Shown in pieces: positions 1 through 8,390 of a stretch of 64,000 nt of DNA; position 1 is the first letter of the stretch, and each line of letters begins with the position of its first letter. A program made the translations under genes and the position numbers. Origin of the DNA: Ptiloglossa arizonensis (taxonomy: Eukaryota > Arthropoda > Insecta > Hymenoptera > Colletidae); assembly GCF_051014685.1 (NCBI RefSeq), contig NW_027478385.1, positions 9,796,001 through 9,860,000 on the forward strand, read 5' to 3'. A model generated the notes under the pieces. The model ran no database searches. It was not told the origin of the DNA and was given only the letters and a program-made list of their open reading frames with translations.

Positions 1-9
1 AAATTTTTC

Positions 10-45
10 GCAATTCTGCTGCTCCAAACGCTTAACCAGAATGGC
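10..45 (+). other. Imperfect dyad (potential hairpin), present in most monomers
   Basis: GCaATTCTG (10-18) is the reverse complement of CAGAATgGC (37-45) except for one A:G mismatch, around an 18-base loop (19-36). The arms are kept in most monomers. They are broken where the left arm becomes cgcacttttgct (ctccaatcgc types), cgcagtccta or cgcattgctg, or where the right arm becomes cagagtgg. Shown here in the first monomer. A role in cruciform formation or protein binding is speculation. Confidence 0.6.
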
Positions 46-63
46 CTCAAGGAAAAATACACG

Positions 64-80
64 TTTCGTTGTAATCGGGC
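64..80 (+). promoter_or_regulatory. CENP-B-box-like site 1, perfect core (m1, HOR-A copy 1)
   Basis: TTTCGTTGTAATCGGGC against the mammalian CENP-B box YTTCGTTGGAARCGGGA: all nine core positions (TTCG, A, CGGG) match and 14 of 17 overall; mismatches are at positions 9, 12 and 17. Most monomers have TACCG here (two core mismatches); cctcaggg monomers have TATCG (one mismatch). The match is seen directly; protein binding is inferred. Confidence 0.7.
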
Positions 81-708
81 GAGTTTCTACTTTCAAATGC
101 AATAGGAATTTTTGGGTTAGGCCAATCCGTTCGCGCGATATGGGAGTTTGAAGCCAAGAAATGGTTGAGAAGGCAAAAAATTTTTCGCAATTCTGCTGCT
201 CCAAACGCTTAACCAGAATGGCCTAGGGAAAAAATACACATACCGTTGTAATCGGCCGAGTTTCTACTTTCAGATGCAACAGGAATTTTTGGGTTAGGTC
301 ATTCCGTTCGCGAGATATGGTTGTTTGAAGCTAAAAAATGGTTGAGAACAGAACAAATTTTTCGCAATTCTGCTGCTCCACCCGCTTAACCAGATTGGCC
401 TAGGGAAAAAATACGCATACCGTTGTAATCGGGCGAGTTTCTAATTTCAGACGCAGCATGAATTTTTGGGTTTGGTCAATCCGTTCGCGAGACATGGGAG
501 TTTGAAGCCAAGAAATGGTTGAGAAGGTAAAAAATTTTTCGCAATTCTGCTGCTCCAAACGCTTAACCAGACTGGCCTAGGGAAAAAATACACATACCGT
601 TGTAATCGGGCGAGTTTCTACTTTCAGACGCAATAGGAATTTTTGTGTTAGGTCAATCCGTTCGCGAGATATGGGAGTTTGAAGGCAAGAAATGGTTGAT
701 AAGGCAAA

Positions 709-885
709 AAATTTTTCGCAATTCTGCTGCTCCAAACGCTTAACCAGAATGGCCTAGGGAAAAAATACACATACCGTTGTAATCGGGCGAGTTTCTACTT
801 TCAGATGCAATAGGAATTTTTGGGTTAGGTCAATCCGTTCGCGAGATATGGGAATTTGAAGCGAAGAAATGGTTGAGAAGGCAAC
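709..885 (+). repeat. Reference monomer (HOR-A m5), map of internal elements
   Basis: A typical 177-bp unit used here for numbering. Positions 1-8: AAATTTTT, preceded by further A residues. 10-45: imperfect dyad. 45-50: CCTAGG (AvrII-type palindrome). 52-57: A6. 64-80: CENP-B-box-like site 1. 91-105: variable block (tcagatgcaatagga, or the cagacgcaacagg and caaatgcaatagg forms) that best separates monomer types. 106-113: GAATTTTT. 129-145: CENP-B-box-like site 2, with TCGCGA (NruI-type palindrome) inside. 146-177: purine-rich tail (agtttgaagccaag...gagaaggc), also diagnostic of type. The three A/T tracts start about 51, 54 and 72 bp apart around the monomer. Confidence 0.95.
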
Positions 886-1013
886 AAATTTTTCGCAATT
901 CTGCTGCTCCAAACGCTAAACCAGAATGGCCTAGGGAAGAAATACACATACCGCTGTAATCGGGCGAGTTTCTACTTTCAGATGCAATAGGAATTTTTGG
1001 GTTAGGTCAATCC

Positions 1014-1030
1014 GTTCGCGAGATACGGGA
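1014..1030 (+). promoter_or_regulatory. CENP-B-box-like site 2, perfect core (m6, HOR-A copy 1)
   Basis: GTTCGCGAGATACGGGA fits N TTCG NNNN A NN CGGG N at all nine core positions, and 12 of 17 in the full mammalian consensus. Almost all other monomers read ATATGGG here, one core mismatch (C to T at position 13). The perfect form is an m6 marker. The T/C difference lies at a CpG, so either direction of change is possible. Confidence 0.6.
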
Positions 1031-2363
1031 GTTTGAAGCCAAGAAATGGTTGAGAAGGCAAAAAATTTTTCGCAATTCTGCTTCTCCTAACGCTTAACCA
1101 GAATGGCCTAGGGAAAAAATACACATACCGTTGTAATCGGGCGAGTTTCTACTTTCAGACGCAACATGAACTTGTGGGTTAGGTCAATCCGTTCGCGAGA
1201 TATGGGAGTCTGAAGCCAAGAAATTGTTGGGAAGGGAAAAAATTATTCGCAATTCTGCTGCTCCAAACGCTTAACCAGAATGGCCTAGGGAAAAAATACA
1301 CATACCGTTGTAATCGGGCGAGTTTCTACTTTCAAACGCAACTGGAATTTTTGGGTTAGGTCAATCCGTTCGCGAGATATGGGAGTTTGAAGCCAAGAAA
1401 TGGTTGAGAAGGCATAAAATTTTTCGCATTGCTGCTGCTCCAAACGCTTAACCAGAATGGCCTAGGGAAAAATACACATGCCGCTGTAGTCGGGCGAGTT
1501 TCTGCTTTCAGATGCAATAGGAATTTTTGGGTTAGGACAATCCGTTCGCGAGATATGGGAGTTTGAAGCCAAGAAATGGTTGAGAAGGCAAAAAATTTTC
1601 TGCAATTCTGCTGCTCCAAACGCTTAACCAGAATGGCCTAGGGAAAAAATACACATACCGTTGTAATCGGGCGAGTTTCTACTTTCAGATGCAATAGGAA
1701 TTTTTGGGTTAGGTCAATCCGTTCGCGAGATATGGGAATTTGAAGCGAAGAAATGGTTGAGAAGGCAAAAAATTTTTCGCAATTCTGCTGCTCCAAACGC
1801 TTAACCAGAATGGCCTAGGGAAAAAATACACATACCGTTGTAATCGGGCGAGTTTCTACTTTCAGACGCAACAGGAACATTTGGGTTAGGTCAATCCGTT
1901 CGCGAGATATGGGGGTCTGAAGCCAAGAAATTGTTGGGAAGGGAAAAAATTATTCGCAATTCTGCTGCTCCAAACGCTTAACCAGAATGGCCTCAGGGAA
2001 AAATACACGTATCGTTGTAATCGGGCGAGTTTCTACTTTCAAATGCAATAGGAATTTTTGGGTTAGGTCAATCCGTTCGCGAGATATGGGAGTTTGAAGC
2101 CAAGAAATGGTAGAGAAGGCAAAAAAGTTTTCACAATTCTGCTGCTCCAAACGCTTAACCAGAATGGCCTAGGCAAAAAATACACATAGCGTTGTAATCG
2201 GGCGAGTTTCTACTTTCGGATGCAATAGGAATTTTTGGGTTAGGTCAATCCGTTCGCGAGATATGGGAGTTTGAAGCTAAGAAATGGTTGAGAAGGCAAA
2301 AAATTTTTCGCAATTCTGCTGCTCCAAACGCTTAACCAGAATGGCCTCAAGGAAAAATACACG

Positions 2364-2380
2364 TTTCGTTGTAATCGGGC
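2364..2380 (+). promoter_or_regulatory. CENP-B-box-like site 1, perfect core
   Basis: m1 of HOR-A copy 2; 2300 bp from the previous one. Confidence 0.7.
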
Positions 2381-3313
2381 GAGTTTCTACTTTCAAATGC
2401 AATAGGAATTTTTGGGTTAGGCCAATCCGTTCGCGCGATATGGGAGTTTGAACCCAAGAAATGGTTGAGAAGGCAAAAAATTTTTCGCAATTCTGCTGCT
2501 CCAAACGCTTAACCAGAATGGCCTAGGGAAAAAATACACATACCGTTGTAATCGGCCGAGTTTCTACTTTCAGATGCAACAGGAATTTTTGGGTTAGGTC
2601 ATTCCGTTCGCGAGATATGGGTGTTTGAAGCTAAGAAATGGTTGAGAACAGAACAAATTTTTCGCAATTCTGCTGCTCCACCCGCTTAACCAGATTGGCC
2701 TAGGGAAAAAATACGCATACCGTTGTAATCGGGCGAGTTTCTAATTTCAGACGCAGCATGAATTTTTGGGTTTGGTCAATCCGTTCGCGAGACATGGGAG
2801 TTTGAAGCCAAGAAATGGTTGAGAAGGTAAAAAATTTTTCGCAATTCTGCTGCTCCAAACGCTTAACCAGAATGGCCTAGGGAAAAAATACACATACCGT
2901 TGTAATCGGGCGAGTTTCTACTTTCAGACGCAATAGGAATTTTTGTGTTAGGTCAATCCGTTCGCGAGAAATGGGAGTTTGAAGGCAAGAAATGGTTGAT
3001 AAGGCAAAAAATTTTTCGCAATTCTGCTGCTCCAAACGCTTAACCAGAATGGCCTAGGGAAAAAATACACATACCGTTGTAATCGGGCGAGTTTCTACTT
3101 TCAGATGCAATAGGAATTTTTGGGTTAGGTCAATCCGTTCGCGAGATATGGGAATTTGAAGCGAAGAAATGGTTGAGAAGGCAACAAATTTTTCGCAATT
3201 CTGCTGCTCCAAACGCTAAACCAGAATGGCCTAGGGAAGAAATACACATACCGCTGTAATCGGGCGAGTTTCTACTTTCAGATGCAATAGGAATTTTTGG
3301 GTTAGGTCAATCC

Positions 3314-3330
3314 GTTCGCGAGATACGGGA
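3314..3330 (+). promoter_or_regulatory. CENP-B-box-like site 2, perfect core
   Basis: m6 of HOR-A copy 2; 950 bp after that copy's site 1, the same spacing as in copy 1. Confidence 0.6.
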
Positions 3331-4487
3331 GTTTGAAGCCAAGAAATGGTTGAGAAGGCAAAAAATTTTTCGCAATTCTGCTGCTCCTAACGCTTAACCA
3401 GAATGGCCTAGGGAAAAAATACACATACCGTTGTAATCGGGCGAGTTTCTACTTTCAGACGCAACATGAACTTGTGGGTTAGGTCAATCCGTTCGCGAGA
3501 TATGGGAGTCTGAAGCCAAGAAATTGTTGGGAAGGGAAAAAATTATTCGCAATTCTGCTGCTCCAAACGCTTAACCAGAATGGCCTAGGGAAAAAATACA
3601 CATACCGTTGTAATCGGGCGAGTTTCTACTTTCAAACGCAACTGGAATTTTTGGGTTAGGTCAATCCGTTCGCGAGATATGGGAGTTTGAAGCCAAGAAA
3701 TGGTTGAGAAGGCATAAAATTTTTCGCAATTCTGCTGCTCCAAACGCTTAACCAGAATGGCCTAGGGAAAAAATACACATACCGTTGTAATCGGGCGAGT
3801 TTCTACTTTCAGATGCAATAGGAATTTTTGGGTTAGGTCAATCCGTTCGCGAGATATGGGAATTTGAAGCGAAGAAATGGTTGATAAGGCAAAAAATTTT
3901 TCGCAATTCTGCTGCTCCAAACGCTTAACCAGAATGGCCTAGGGAAAAAATACACATACCGTTGTAATCGGGCGAGTTTCTACTTTCAGACGCAACAGGA
4001 ACATTTGGGTTAGGTCAATCCGTTCGCGAGATATGGGGGTCTGAAGCCAAGAAATTGTTGGGAAGGGAAAAAATTATTCGCAATTCTGCTGCTCCAAACG
4101 CTTAACCAGAATGGCCTCAGGGAAAAATACACGTATCGTTGTAATCGGGCGAGTTTCTACTTTCAAATGCAATAGGAATTTTTGGGTTAGGTCAATCCGT
4201 TCGCGATATATGGGAGTTTGAAGCCAAGAAATGGTAGAGAAGGCAAAAAAGTTTTCACAATTCTGCTGCTCCAAACGCTTAACCAGAATGGCCTAGGCAA
4301 AAAATACACATAGCGTTGTAATCGGGCGAGTTTCTACTTTCGGATGCAATAGGAATTTTTGGGTTAGGTCAATCCGTTCGCGAGATATGGGAGTTTGAAG
4401 CCAAGAAATGGTTGAGAAGGCAAAAAATTTTTCGCAATTCTGCTGCTCCAAACGCTTAACCAGAATGGCCTCAAGGAAAAATACACG

Positions 4488-4504
4488 TTTCGTTGTAATC
4501 GGGC
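4488..4504 (+). promoter_or_regulatory. CENP-B-box-like site 1, perfect core
   Basis: m1 of HOR-A copy 3; 2124 bp from the previous one, reflecting the missing m9. Confidence 0.7.
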
Positions 4505-5437
4505 GAGTTTCTACTTTCAAATGCAATAGGAATTTTTGGGATAGGCCAATCCGTTCGCGCGATATGGGAGTTTGAAGCCAAGAAATGGTTGAGAAGGCAA
4601 AAAATTTTTCGCAATTCTGCTGCTCCAAACGCTTAACCAGAATGGCCTAGGGAAAAAATACACATACCGTTGTAATCGGCCGAGTTTCTACTTTCAGATG
4701 CAACAGGAATTTTTGGGTTAGGTCATTCCGTTCGCGAGATATGGGTCTTTGAAGCTAAGAAATGGTTGAGAACAGAACAAATTTTTCGCAATTCTGCTGC
4801 TCCACCCGCTTAACCAGATTGGCCTAGGGAAAAAATACGCATACCGTTGTAATCGGGCGAGTTTCTAATTTCAGACGCAGCATGAATTTTTGGGTTTGGT
4901 CAATCCGTTCGCGAGACATGGGAGTTTGAAGCCAAGAAATGGTTGAGAAGGTAAAAAATTTTTCGCAATTCTGCTGCTCCAAACGCTTAACCAGAATGGC
5001 CTAGGGAAAAAATACACATACCGTTGTAATCGGGCGAGTTTCTACTTTCAGACGCAATAGGAATTTTTGTGTTAGGTCAATCCGTTCGCGAGATATGGGA
5101 GTTTGAAGGCAAGAAATGGTTGATAAGGCAAAAAATTTTTCGCAATTCTGCTGCTCCAAACGCTTAACCAGAATGGCCTAGGGAAAAAATACACATAACG
5201 TTGTAATCGGGCGAGTTTCTACTTTCAGATGCAATAGGAATTTTTGGGTTAGGTCAATCCGTTCGCGAGATATGGGAATTTGAAGCGAAGAAATGGTTGA
5301 GAAGGCAACAAATTTTTCGCAATTCTGCTGCTCCAAACGCTAAACCAGAATGGCCTAGGGAAGAAATACACATACCGCTGTAATCGGGCGAGTTTCTACT
5401 TTCAGATGCAATAGGAATTTTTGGGTTAGGTCAATCC

Positions 5438-5454
5438 GTTCGCGAGATACGGGA
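5438..5454 (+). promoter_or_regulatory. CENP-B-box-like site 2, perfect core
   Basis: m6 of HOR-A copy 3, again 950 bp after site 1. Confidence 0.6.
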
Positions 5455-6193
5455 GTTTGAAGCCAAGAAATGGTTGAGAAGGCAAAAAATTTTTCGCAAA
5501 TCTGCTGCTCCTAACGCTTAACCAGAATGGCCTAGGGAAAAAATACACATACCGTTGTAATCGGGCGAGTTTCTACTTTCAGACGCAACATGAACTTGTG
5601 GGTTAGGTCAATCCGTTCGCGAGATATGGGAGTCTGAAGCCAAGAAATTGTTGGGAAGGGAAAAAATTATTCGCAATTCTGCTGCTCCAAACGCTTAACC
5701 AGAATGGCCTAGGGAAAAAATACACATACCGTTGTAATCGGGCGAGTTTCTACTTTCAAACGCAACTGGAATTTTTGGGTTAGGTCAATCCGTTCGCGAG
5801 ATATGGGAGTTTGAAGCCAAGAAATGGTTGAGAAGGCATAAAATTTTTCGCATTGCTGCTGCTCCAAACGCTTAACCAGAATGGCCTAGGGAAAAATTCA
5901 CATGCCGCTGTAGTCGGGCGAGTTTCTACTTTCAGATGCAATAGGAATTTTTGGGTTAGGACAATCCGTTCGCGAGATATGGGAGTTTGAAGCGAAGAAA
6001 TGGTTGAGAAGGCAAAAAATTTTTCGCAATTCTGCTGCTCCAAACGCTTAACCAGAATGGCCTAGGGAAAAAATACACATACCGTTGTAATCGGGCGAGT
6101 TTCTACTTTCAGACGCAACAGGAACATTTGGGTTAGGTCAATCCGTTCGCGAGATATGGGGGTCTGAAGCCAAGAAATGGTTGGGAAGGCAAA

Positions 6194-6800
6194 AAATTTT
6201 TCGCAATTCTGCTGCTCCAAACGCTTAACCAGAATGGCCTAGCAAAAAATACACATAGCGTTGTAATCGGGCGAGTTTCTACTTTCGGATGCAATAGGAA
6301 TTTTTGGGTTAGGTCAATCCGTTCGCGAGATATGGGAGTTTGAAACCAAAAAATGGTTGAGAAGGCAAAAAATTTTTCGCAATTCTGCTGCTCCAAACGC
6401 TTAACCAGAATGGCCTCAGGGAAAAATACACGTATCGTTGTAATCGGGCGAGTTTCTACTTTCAAATGCAATGGGAATTTTTGGGTTAGGTCAATCCGTT
6501 CGCGAGATATGGTAGTTTGAAGCCAAGAAATGGTTGGGAACGCAAAAAATTTTTCGCAATTCTGCTGCTCCCAACGCTTAACCAGAATGGACTAGGGAAA
6601 AAATACATATACCGTTGTAATCGGGCGAATTTCTACTTTCAGACGCAGCAGGAATTTTTGGGTTTGGTCAATCCGTTCGCGAGATATGGGACTTTGAAGC
6701 TAAGAAATGGTTGACAAGACAATAAATTTTCCGCAATTTTGCTGCTCCAATCGCTTAACCAGAATGGCCTCAGGGAAAAATACACGTACCGTTGTAATCG
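6194..6800 (+). repeat. B-type monomer block (first occurrence)
   Basis: Monomers here carry markers not seen in HOR-A: cctagcaaaaaatac (one base shorter) with cggatgcaatagg and gaaaccaaaaaatgg; cctcaggg with gtatcg and caaatgcaatggg; ggactaggg with catataccg, gcgaatttc and gacgcagcagg; and a unit with ctccaatcgc and ttgacaagacaataaat at its border. The same order recurs near 7.8, 23.2, 39.0, 45.3, 53.1 and 54.7 kb, so B is a conserved module of four monomers. Confidence 0.85.
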
Positions 6801-8390
6801 GGCGAGTTTCTACTTTCAGATGCAATAGGAATTTTTGGGTTAGGTCAATCCGTTCGCGAGATACGGGAGTTTGAAGCCAAGAAATGGTTGAGAAGGCAAA
6901 AAATTTTTCGCAAATCTGCTGCTCCTAACGCTTAACCAGAATGGCCTAGGGAAAAAATACACATACCGTTGTAATCGGGCGAGTTTCTACTTTCAGACGC
7001 AACATGAACTTGTGGGTTAGGTCAATCCGTTCGCGAGATATGGGAGTCTGAAGCCAAGAAATTGTTGGGAAGGGAAAAAATTATTCGCAATTCTGCTGCT
7101 CCAAACGCTTAACCAGAATGGCCTAGGGAAAAAATACACATACCGTTGTAATCGGGCGAGTTTCTACTTTCAAACGCAACTGGAATTTTTGGGTTAGGTC
7201 AATCCGTTCGCGAGATATGGGAGTTTGAAGCCAAGAAATGGTTGAGAAGGCATAAAATTTTTCGCATTGCTGCTGCTCCAAACGCTTAACCAGAATGGCC
7301 TAGGGAAAAATACACATGCCGCTGTAGTCGGGCGAGTTTCTACTTTCAGATGCAATAGGAATTTTTGGGTTAGGACAATCCGTTCGCGAGATATGGGAGT
7401 TTGAAGCCAAGAAATGGTTGAGAAGGCAAAAAATTTTCTGCAATTCTGCTGCTCCAAACGCTTAACCAGAATGGCCTAGGGAAAAAATACACATACCGTT
7501 GTAATCGGGCGAGTTTCTACTTTCAGATGCAATAGGAATTTTTGGGTTAGGTCAATCCGTTCGCGAGATATGGGAATTTGAAGCGAAGAAATGGTTGAGA
7601 AGGCAAAAAATTTTTCGCAATTCTGCTGCTCCAAACGCTTAACCAGAATGGCCTAGGGAAAAAATACACATACCGTTGTAATCGGGCGAGTTTCTACTTT
7701 CAGACGCAACAGGAACATTTGGGTTAGGTCAATCCGTTCGCGAGATATGGGGGTCTGAAGCCAAGAAATGGTTGGGAAGGCAAAAAATTTTTCGCAATTC
7801 TGCTGCTCCAAACGCTTAACCAGAATGGCCTAGCAAAAAATACACATAGCGTTGTAATCGGGCGACTTTCTACTTTCGGATGCAATAGGAATTTCTGGGT
7901 TAGGTCAATCCGTTCGCGAGATATGGGAGTTTGAAACCAAAAAATGGTTGAGAAGGCAAAAAATTTTTCGCAATTCTGCTGCTCCAAACGCTTAACCAGA
8001 ATGGCCTCAGGGAAAAATACACGTATCGTTGTAATCGGGCGAGTTTCTACTTTCAAATGCAATGGGAATTTTTGGGTTAGGTCAATCCGTTCGCGAGATA
8101 TGGTAGTTTGAAGCCAAGAAATGGTTGGGAACGCAAAAAATTTTTCGCAATTCTGCTGCTCCAAACGCTTAACCAGAATGGACTAGGGAAAAAATACATA
8201 TACCGTTGTAATCGGGCGAATTTCTACTTTCAGACGCAGCAGGAATTTTTGGGTTTGGTCAATCCGTTCGCGAGATATGGGACTTTGAAGCTAAGAAATG
8301 GTTGACAAGACAATAAATTTTTCGCAATTTTGCTGCTCCAATCGCTTAACCAGAATGGCCTCAGGGAAAAATACACGCACCGTTGTAATC
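6801..8390 (+). repeat. Local tandem duplication of 5.39-6.80 kb
   Basis: Near 6800-6860 the sequence jumps from a B monomer (cacgtaccg) back into m6 (gatacggg at 6861) and repeats m7, m8, m9, m10, m11 and the B module. Matching points are 1414 bp apart before about 6.0/7.4 kb and 1591 bp apart after it. The second copy keeps separate m9 and m10 units where the first has the fused one. Which state came first cannot be decided here; the second copy looks ancestral because HOR-A copy 1 also has both monomers. Confidence 0.85.
6852..6868 (+). promoter_or_regulatory. CENP-B-box-like site 2, perfect core
   Basis: Copy created by the 1414-bp local duplication; here m6 is preceded by a B monomer and has no nearby perfect site 1. 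Confidence 0.6.

Larger units (their letters stand above)
1..2300 (+). repeat. HOR-A copy 1, complete 13-monomer higher-order repeat
   Basis: Thirteen distinguishable monomers in order. m1: cctcaagg, gtttcg, gcgcgata. m2: atcggccgag, tcattccg, gagaacagaac. m3: ccacccgc, gcagcatg, gagacatggg. m4: tttttgtgttagg, ttgataagg. m5: gggaatttgaagcgaag. m6: cgctaaacc, gaagaaatac, gatacggg. m7: ctcctaacg, catgaacttgtggg. m8: attattcgc, caaacgcaactgg. m9: cgcattgctg, ctgtagtcg, ggacaatcc. m10: ttttctgcaa. m11: ggaacatttggg, gggggtctg. m12: cctcaggg, gtatcg, ggtagagaagg. m13: gttttcacaa, cctaggcaa, tagcg, cggatgcaa. m1 then restarts at 2301. The unit is 13 x 177 minus 1 because m9 has one A fewer in its A run. 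Confidence 0.92.
2301..4424 (+). repeat. HOR-A copy 2, 12-monomer version lacking m9
   Basis: Follows copy 1 directly, with the same monomer order except that m8 (caaacgcaactgg, ending ggcataaaattttt) leads straight into an m10-like unit; the m9 markers (cgcattgctg, ctgtagtcg) are absent. Length 2124 = 12 x 177. This looks like one monomer lost by unequal exchange between m9 and m10. Scattered single-base differences from copy 1 include gagaaatggg near 2970 and gaacccaag near 2452. Confidence 0.9.
4425..6193 (+). repeat. HOR-A copy 3, truncated after m11
   Basis: Runs m1 to m8, then a 176-bp unit at 5841 that starts as m9 (cgcattgctg) and ends as m10 (gcgaagaaatgg, then an intact ttttcgcaat), so it is an m9/m10 fusion, then m11. 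After m11 the tail reads ccaagaaatggttgggaaggc instead of the aaattgttgggaaggg form and the array switches to B-type monomers. This is the breakpoint between the first HOR-A run and the B block. Confidence 0.85.

Noticed and set aside
111..120. GGGTTAGG in each monomer resembling telomere repeats
   Set aside because: It occurs once per 177 bp within tttttgggttaggtcaatcc and is not tandem, so it is no telomere.
129..145. Pol III B-box-like or Kaiso/ZBTB33-like (TCGCGAGA) reading of site 2
   Set aside because: GTTCGCGAGAT shares only part of the B box and no A box is placed upstream. TCGCGAGA matches 8 of the 10 bases of the TCTCGCGAGA element, which is possible by chance and unsupported by context.
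8316..8321. AATAAA in ttgacaagacaataaat monomers as a polyadenylation signal
   Set aside because: It is a single-base variant of the usual caacaaatt, limited to one monomer type, with no gene upstream.
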